DNA of 64,000 nucleotides from Meandrina meandrites (Eukaryota; Cnidaria; Anthozoa; Scleractinia; Meandrinidae): NCBI GenBank assembly GCA_963693305.1, contig OY855904.1, positions 30,823,724 to 30,887,723 of the forward strand, read 5' to 3'. Shown piece by piece: positions 57,820 to 64,000 of this stretch (position 1 is its first letter; each line of letters starts with the position of its first letter). The notes under the pieces were generated by a model. It saw only the letters and a program-made list of their open reading frames with translations, ran no database searches and was not told where the DNA came from. The position numbers and the translations under genes were made by a program.

Positions 57820-59004
57820 ATGTTTAAAAAGCTGACCATTAGACTGGCTCTTGTATTAATGGTGCAGATGTTCTTGCCTGCCGTTGTAAGCGGAAAAAGA
57901 AATAGACGTTATGGGTGAGTTGCATCTTTTTATTAAGAAATAAAAGTAGGTACGCAATGCGTCGTTTACTGTCCGTTATAGTGAAAGTCCATAATGGCGG
58001 GGTGTGAGAAAAAAGTGCCGTTCACATACGCTTAATAATGACTTTAATGAATTTGACACTCCCCTTACGGGGCTTTTCAGTGACAATAAATTACAATAGA
58101 AATTACAATTTTAAAATTATAAAAATTACAATGATAAACATTACAATGATAAAAATTACAATGATAAAAATTTGGGTAAAATGAATTACTCCTAATTAAT
58201 CTATGTTAAAAACTCCTCCATTAATTTTGATTTTAAATGAAATTTAAAAGATGAAATAGTTTTAAGGGTTTTTAAGTTCGATGTAAAAAAAAAAAAAGAA
58301 AAGAAAAATCAAGTCAAAGTCAAGCGTATGGTTTCATGCGGAGCTAGAGATATTTTTGAAATCTCGCAGTTGGGCATCTAAAAACAGTACAACACGAGTG
58401 ATGAAGCGGATAACACCGCCCGTCAAGTTTAGATAAAACTTGGAAACGTGCATGTACAAGGACTCAACATGCTTATTTCTCCACCTCCAGCTGTGTGGAA
58501 GGTTATTGTGCCATGGAAGACTGCCGAAGTAGCTCCGGGTCAGGGAGGTCTAATTTCTGTTGGATAGCAAAAGACTCATCAGGGAGTCGCCTGGAATGTG
58601 CGGGTAGGGACGAATGCAGAGTTTACGCTGAAGCCGATTGGGGAAACTGCAAGTTCGCTTCATGTGCTTTTGACCGAGCGCCCGATCCGTATTCGGAGCG
58701 CCACAAAACGTGCGAGTCCATGAATGCAAACAGACTTAATGCTTTAAAGCAGGAATGTGAAGACAAAAGTTTCGACCACTGGGCGAGAATATACAACATA
58801 CCTCGTAAAATATACGATAAGTTCGAACCTTGCATTGGGAATGGTCAAATTATTGAAGGGGAAACTAAGAAAGTCATCTCGCACTGCCACTGTTACAACT
58901 TCTGTGGGGAAACTCAAACTAACAATGGCGACTGTGTGGTCCAAGGACTAGATAGAAGTTTAGACAAGGACGCCGACATCAGGACCACATACACGCCAAT
59001 GTAC
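57820..59004 (+). CDS. copy E: secreted Cys-rich protein gene, last exon not found
   Basis: Two coding exons: 57820-57914 (signal peptide; donor TATGG|GTGAGT) and 58491-59004 (Cys-rich; donor ATGTAC|GTATCA). They are in phase, together 203 codons. All 15 cysteines of the Cys-rich exon are present (opening CVEGYC, then WGNC, HCHCYNFC and NGDC). It is six codons longer than in copy D and the most diverged of the set. The frame stays open past the donor for about 40 codons to TAA. No exon resembling the beta region occurs in the 5 kb that follow. Either the last exon lies beyond 64000, or this copy encodes only the Cys-rich part, or it is truncated. The promoter region near 54.1 kb is conserved. 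Confidence 0.7.
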
Positions 59005-59131
59005 GTATCAATATTTCTATCCATTTCCCAATATCCATTATCTCTGTATTTCAGCAATGTATTTATCTTAGTTCTACAGTGCTCTATTGAAAACCACCTT
59101 GTGTGGCATAGGCCATCTGTGTAAGGAATTG

Positions 59132-59142
59132 TATTATTATTA

Positions 59143-59195
<53 letters not shown>

Positions 59196-59196
59196 T
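59132..59196. repeat. (ATT)n microsatellite 1 after copy E
   Basis: About 20 ATT units. Repeat-driven open frames nearby (poly-Leu, poly-Ile) are not genes. Confidence 0.9.
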
Positions 59197-59427
59197 TAAA
59201 ATAATAATCTTTATTAACATATTCCAGACAAGTTGCCATTTACAGGGTTAAAATTCCAATATTAAAATATCTAAGGCACAAAAAGTTATTATTATCATCA
59301 TTATCATCATCGTCATATCATATATGTCATGATATCATGGTTACTACAACTAGTACTAATACTACTATCATCATCATAACATTAATTAACATATTCCATA
59401 CAAATTGGTATATACAAGGTAAAAGAA

Positions 59428-59430
<3 letters not shown>

Positions 59431-59504
<74 letters not shown>
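59431..59504. repeat. (ATT)n microsatellite 2 after copy E
   Basis: About 24 ATT units, 240 bp after the first array. Confidence 0.9.
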
Positions 59505-59505
<1 letters not shown>

Positions 59506-59648
59506 AAGTGAAACCGGTAAAAACAATATATAATTATATCTCCCATAGAAAACAGTTAAATGTGAAAATATCAATCAGTATGTATCAATCATGTATCAAT
59601 CAGATCAATCTGCAGCTTACTTTCATAAGCAAATGCCTACATTGTGCA

Positions 59649-59825
59649 GTTCCAGAAAATATCCATACCCACGCCAAGGATGGTCATTGGAAATTCCGAG
59701 GGGGATGGGGTTCTCAATAGCACAAATTTTTAAACGAAAGTATGAAGCTAAACGGAAATCCAAGGGGGTGGGAGAGTCAAAACCAAAGAACCATCCTTGG
59801 GGGAGGTATGGATATTTTTTGGAAC
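59649..59825. mobile_element. 177-bp MITE
   Basis: The ends gttccagaaaatatccatac and the reverse complement of the right end differ by a few bases over about 36 nt, including ccaaggatggt. The interior is G-rich (gggggatgggg, gggggtgggag). The open frames through it on both strands follow from the inverted repeats. Confidence 0.75.
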
Positions 59826-60784
59826 CACACCCTGTGGAACCAAGCCTGTGCTGCAAAAAAAAAAATAGACACATTAACTTAACCTGGAGTAAAATTTATA
59901 GTCTGCAATAATAATTATGTAAATTCTCTGTTGTTTCATTATTTTTACATGTTTTTATTGAAACAATTTTTCTTTTGCCATGAACCCCAGAATGGGTTTA
60001 AAACGTACATGTAATTAAGTGTCAGTATTTACATGTAGCGTTATTGGGTTCTGGGATGTTCATTTATATAAATAGCTATAAATGCCACTCAAGTCTATTC
60101 AGGTTTAAACTGGCAACATGTGGGAATCAATCATGTGACAATTTTATTACATTGACACAATGTGTATTTTTGAGTTCATTTTGACTAACAGGACTAACAG
60201 GAATGCCCTTGCAAAGTCTTCAAGTCACCTGTAAATAGAAACAAAACAAACAAAAACTATTTATTTTGATGAAATTGCTATTTTCCAGCATGCAGACTCA
60301 ATATATTAAAATTAAATGGCCTTTTTCAGTGTGTGAAAACACTGGCTGCTTTTATGTTGGGCTAGTGGAACCAATAATTTTTCCACTTGCTAGATAGCCA
60401 AATGACATTTATGGATTTTTATTTTTTGCTGTAGTTGTTTCGAAAGAAACATGGGACTTTGGGTAAGCTTATAATGGTTTCACCTTGCCCAGTCTACCTG
60501 GGTCAGGCAAGGAAGAAATCAGTTTTCTTTGCACCCCTCCTTTGATTAATCATTACAGAAAAATCTCAGATTATTTTAATAATGTTTAAAAATGTTTTGG
60601 ACCCAAAAGCTGAATTTTTGTAATCTGTCCATTTCCAAACATTATGTCACAGAAATCTATGTTTGGTTTTCTTGTAGAGCAAGTTGCCAACCAACAACTA
60701 AGCTGGAGTTTGTTTAAATCAAATTTACAGCTACTACTTGGCTAATTGGCTAGTTAAAAAAAAAAAAAAAAAAACTTGGGCCTT

Positions 60785-61340
60785 GACAAAGTGCGAGCCA
60801 ACAAGCCATGAGAGCCATTCCACTATATATAAATAGCACATTGGTTAGCCTAAAAAGCTCCCTGGTTAGCCTAAGCTTAAATTCTGGTTAGCCTATTCTT
60901 AAATTTTTTAGATTGTCAATTATCTACTTAACAGATATTTTTAAATTTTTAAATTTTAAATTGTTAATTACTAACGTAATAGATGTTTTAAATTTTTAAA
61001 TTTTAGATTGTAATTTTAGTTAGGGGACCTAAATAGGGATAACCTCATGGTCCTCCTTTTCAAATACCATTTGCATGTATACTGTACACTGTATTTGAAT
61101 AAAGTATTATTATTAAGCAGTACTCCAGTTAGCTTGAGTATAGTTAGCTGAGGTGGCTTGAGGTTAAGCTAATGGTTGGACTTAGGTATTTCTGGCTTGT
61201 ATGGCACTTATGTGTCATGAAACATGCGAGCCATGCAAGCCATTCCAGTTAGCCTGCATATAGATTCCGGTTGACCTACATAGTACTTCGGTTAGCCCTA
61301 AAAGCTAGTTAGCTTTATATTGGAATTAGGGTTTTCTGGC
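60785..61340. repeat. degenerate GGTTAGCCTA minisatellite, locus 2
   Basis: Dispersed cores ggttagcctaaaa, gcgagccatgcaagccattc and agttagcttgag relate it to 52130-52380. AT-rich sequence (aaatttttaaattt repeats) interrupts it at about 60900-61015. Confidence 0.65.
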
Positions 61341-62867
61341 TTGCTTAAGTTTAAGGCCTCATGAATTTTTACATTGCTACTTTAAAATGCTACTGAAGGT
61401 CATCCAACAACTGAAAATACAGGCCTTAAGAAAATGTCAAACAGATTTTTTAAAAAGTAGACAAATGTCTGGTCAAAAAGCAGATCTTAAATGCCTCGGT
61501 AGAGAAGGAAGGGAATTGCTAGAATTGACTGTCACATAACTATGTGTAAAACTAAGAGATCAACAACTACCTGAACTGGTTATAATCCATAGTTTAACTC
61601 AACAGTAATCCATAATGTCCTCAGTTCTGAATTCTGTAAATCCTGTCAAAACATTAGGCATTCTATTAGTCCCAAAAATTACCTGTAGACCACAAAATGC
61701 AAAAGAAACGGAAATCTATGTTTACCAATATAATAAAACAACATGGGAAGAACAAATTCTAAGTTAAGAAATTGTCTCATTTATTAAACATGCCCAAAGA
61801 GGCATTCCAAACCGTGAGTATCACTGTTTAATTGAAGTCTAGATTAGCTACCAGGTTGACTGCAAGTAGTCTCTAGTGTAACATTAATAAAAAAAAAGAG
61901 ATCACACTGAGCTGAAATGTTTCTTCCAATCTCAAAGGTATCACTATTGGTCAATATTTTGAAGAACATTTCTTCACGTATAAATAATGAAAGGATGCAA
62001 TTCTTATTAATTTGAAGTACAGTAGCTTAAAATTCAGATGACAAACATAAATAACAGTTACGTGCCTCGACGAAATGACTGCCATTTAATACTATCTCCT
62101 CGTTTTCACTATCTATTTTTACGACGAGCTCGGCTTTAATTCCAGTAAGTTGATAAACATGATAAACGTCGAAAACATAATTCAACAAGTCTAAAAAAAA
62201 ATATTGTACAATGAGAGACGCTTACCTCAGGTCCCTGTAAGTTTCTGTTACCCACGTTTTCGCACGTTTCTACTCATTCCATATTCTTCTTTATCGGGCA
62301 TACAAATGAAGGAGGTATACCCTACGTTTGGGGACTTGTTTTGATCGCGTCAAGAAGGAAAAACATGGACAAAACTGTCCTTTATAACTCAAAATCACTC
62401 CATTGGATTCCCCTTTCTTGTCGCCATTGGTTGTCGCCATTTCGAAAATGCTCTTGTCGTGAGCCCGCAATACCGACCACGGGGAATCCGCTGGGGAGAC
62501 CCCCAGCAGGGGGAGGGGGAGGGGCAGCTACTTAACCTCTCCTCAGGCCCCACTCCTTTCGTCTGAAAGAAATTAATCCATCTTAGCCAAAAGCATTTGA
62601 AATGAGAAGAAACTGACAACGCCATCGTAAAGAGCATGCACTCCTACCTTTGGCAAAATTTTCTTTTATTCCTACCGCAAATGCTCGCTGAGTAGGAAGC
62701 CAACAAACTTTTCAATTGTATTTTTTATTGCCGTACATTTTGAGGAAAAAGTAATCATGGCCATTTTTTGAAACACTATTTAAAAAGCTACAACTTCGCT
62801 TAAAAAAATCCTAAGAGGGAGATCCTAGTAAAGTTTTCAAGCGAATTTAAAAATGCGGTCCGCTCTG

Positions 62868-63180
62868 GTCACGTGACCAATGACGTCAAACAATAAAAGT
62901 GATTAAAATGTACTTAACATGTAAATATCTACCAGCATGTAATTTGTTGTTTCCTCACATTTAATGCAACGCCAGATAGGCACTTGTACCCAGACTCCCA
63001 CTTTTTGAAAATCGTACATAGCTCCCTTAATATTTACATTTTGTTCGGTACCCGGGCAGTCTGAAATGCCTCACACCAATGTGCTTCAAACTGCAGTGAC
63101 TACTTTTTCAGTAACAAAATATCTTCGTCACAGTGAGCAAAAACGAACTTGAGAGCAATGTCACGTGACTAATGACGTCA
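62868..63180. promoter_or_regulatory. two copies of an E-box/CRE composite site
   Basis: GTCACGTGAC, a 3-bp spacer and TGACGTCA occur at 62868-62888 and again at 63160-63180. CACGTG is bound by bHLH-zip factors such as USF/Myc-type; TGACGTCA is the CREB/ATF site. Repetition with fixed spacing could be regulatory, or could reflect a transposon, since similar motifs lie at the ends of the MITE at 48434-48605. Confidence 0.35.
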
Positions 63181-63659
63181 TGGCCCTACGTCTTATACAA
63201 GAAGTGGTTATTGTTAAGAGTTATTTGTATACGACGTTGTACTCCTGCTGGCTTCAAACTGACCAAGTTATTCGGCATTGGCGATTTTTTAGCTGCAAAG
63301 GATTTTGGGAAGGTTTTTATTATAATTATACATTGTTTTTATTATAATTATTGTTATTATTCATTGATTTTTGAAGGTGGGCGCATTAGAGCGGTGTATG
63401 CGCCATCTAATTAGCGTCACAGGCGCGAGCGTCAGTGTATGGGTCGAAGAATAGTCTCTTCCGGAATAAAAATGTGTCACGCAACTCTGCAAATGGAGGT
63501 CCTCCAATTAAATAGAATTTGAAGCCAAATGAGCATATGTGCCAATCAAAATATATAACTCAATTAAAATATATAGGTCAATCAAAATGATTGGCTTGAC
63601 GTTAACTTTGTCCACTTAGGTGATATTTGTAAACCAGTACCAATCAATCAAGTAAGTCA

Positions 63660-63668
63660 GTCAATAAG

Positions 63669-63719
<51 letters not shown>

Positions 63720-63735
63720 GTCAATCAATCAATTT
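63660..63735. repeat. (TCAA)n microsatellite
   Basis: About 18 tetranucleotide units with two interruptions. Confidence 0.9.
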
Positions 63736-64000
63736 ATTAGTTAGTCAAAAACTTCAAGTTTCTAGCAACTATCAGGTCTACTTATTGCAGACACTGCTTA
63801 CATACACTAACTAGTATTATTAAATTCTCAACCTCGGATATTGCGTTTCTAGCTTTGTGATTGGTTTACTGAATCTCGGTTATCACCCAATATACCTATG
63901 TTTGACCTTATATGAGAAACGAGTGCGGCGAGTGCCGCTCAGCTTAGAATTTTCCTGCGGGAAGCGAAAGTTCCGCCAGAAAAACGGCAAATTTGGCGAG

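Larger units (their letters stand above)
59826..64000. other. terminal region with no supported gene
   Basis: I looked for the missing last exon of copy E and did not see it. The stretch contains the ggttagcc minisatellite (60785-61340), two identical CACGTG/TGACGTCA composites (62868-62888 and 63160-63180), a GGGGGA-rich patch near 62505-62524, and a (TCAA)n array. The open frame at 62341-62535 has no recognised motif. Confidence 0.5.

Noticed and set aside
59132..59504. CRISPR-like array
   Set aside because: The regular repeats are trinucleotide microsatellites without spacers.
59337..59720. Open frame with long poly-Leu and its minus-strand poly-Ile counterpart
   Set aside because: Produced by the (ATT)n microsatellite.

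Overview
The window looks like nuclear DNA of an anthozoan cnidarian, most likely a stony coral. The evidence is AT-rich sequence, split genes with GT..AG introns, abundant palindromic MITE-like elements, Penelope-like, LINE and Crypton remnants, and a TPR-CHAT gene of the type expanded in corals. Species identification is inference; no search was run.

Region 1 (1-16.2 kb) holds two CHAT-domain genes on the + strand. The first (3567-8801) is a large, nearly intronless gene with about 27 tetratricopeptide repeats of exactly 40 codons, followed by a caspase-like CHAT domain with an intact His/Cys pair. The second (about 14.97-16.1 kb) is a close CHAT paralogue without TPRs. Between them lie foldback elements and a long dispersed repeat.

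Region 2 (about 17-64 kb) is a tandem family of an unrecognised secreted protein, here called copies A, B, D and E. Each has a promoter module with a CCAAT-type box, a 5' UTR exon (A, B, E), a short signal-peptide exon, a Cys-rich exon with 15 regularly placed cysteines, and in A, B and D a 411-nt last exon. That last exon encodes a Ser/Thr-rich beta region resembling, by eye, the membrane-inserting region of aerolysin/ETX-MTX2-type pore-forming proteins. B is intact. A carries a one-base frameshift. D has intact body exons, but its only upstream signal exon is of the E type and its 5' UTR donor is mutated. E lacks the last exon within the window. Four promoter modules are stacked at 37.5-41.1 kb with coding exons following only the last, a trace of repeated unequal duplication.

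Region 3 is repeat sequence inside introns and between genes: a Crypton-like recombinase fragment, Penelope-like and LINE remnants, a 2.8-kb inverted-arm element, a nearly perfect 292-bp hairpin, PIF/Harbinger-like and TA-flanked MITEs, a degenerate tRNA-like sequence, and many microsatellites.

The CHAT genes would act inside cells, probably as signalling proteases. The Cys-rich family would be secreted. Nothing in the sequence shows that they work together; their adjacency is only an observation.
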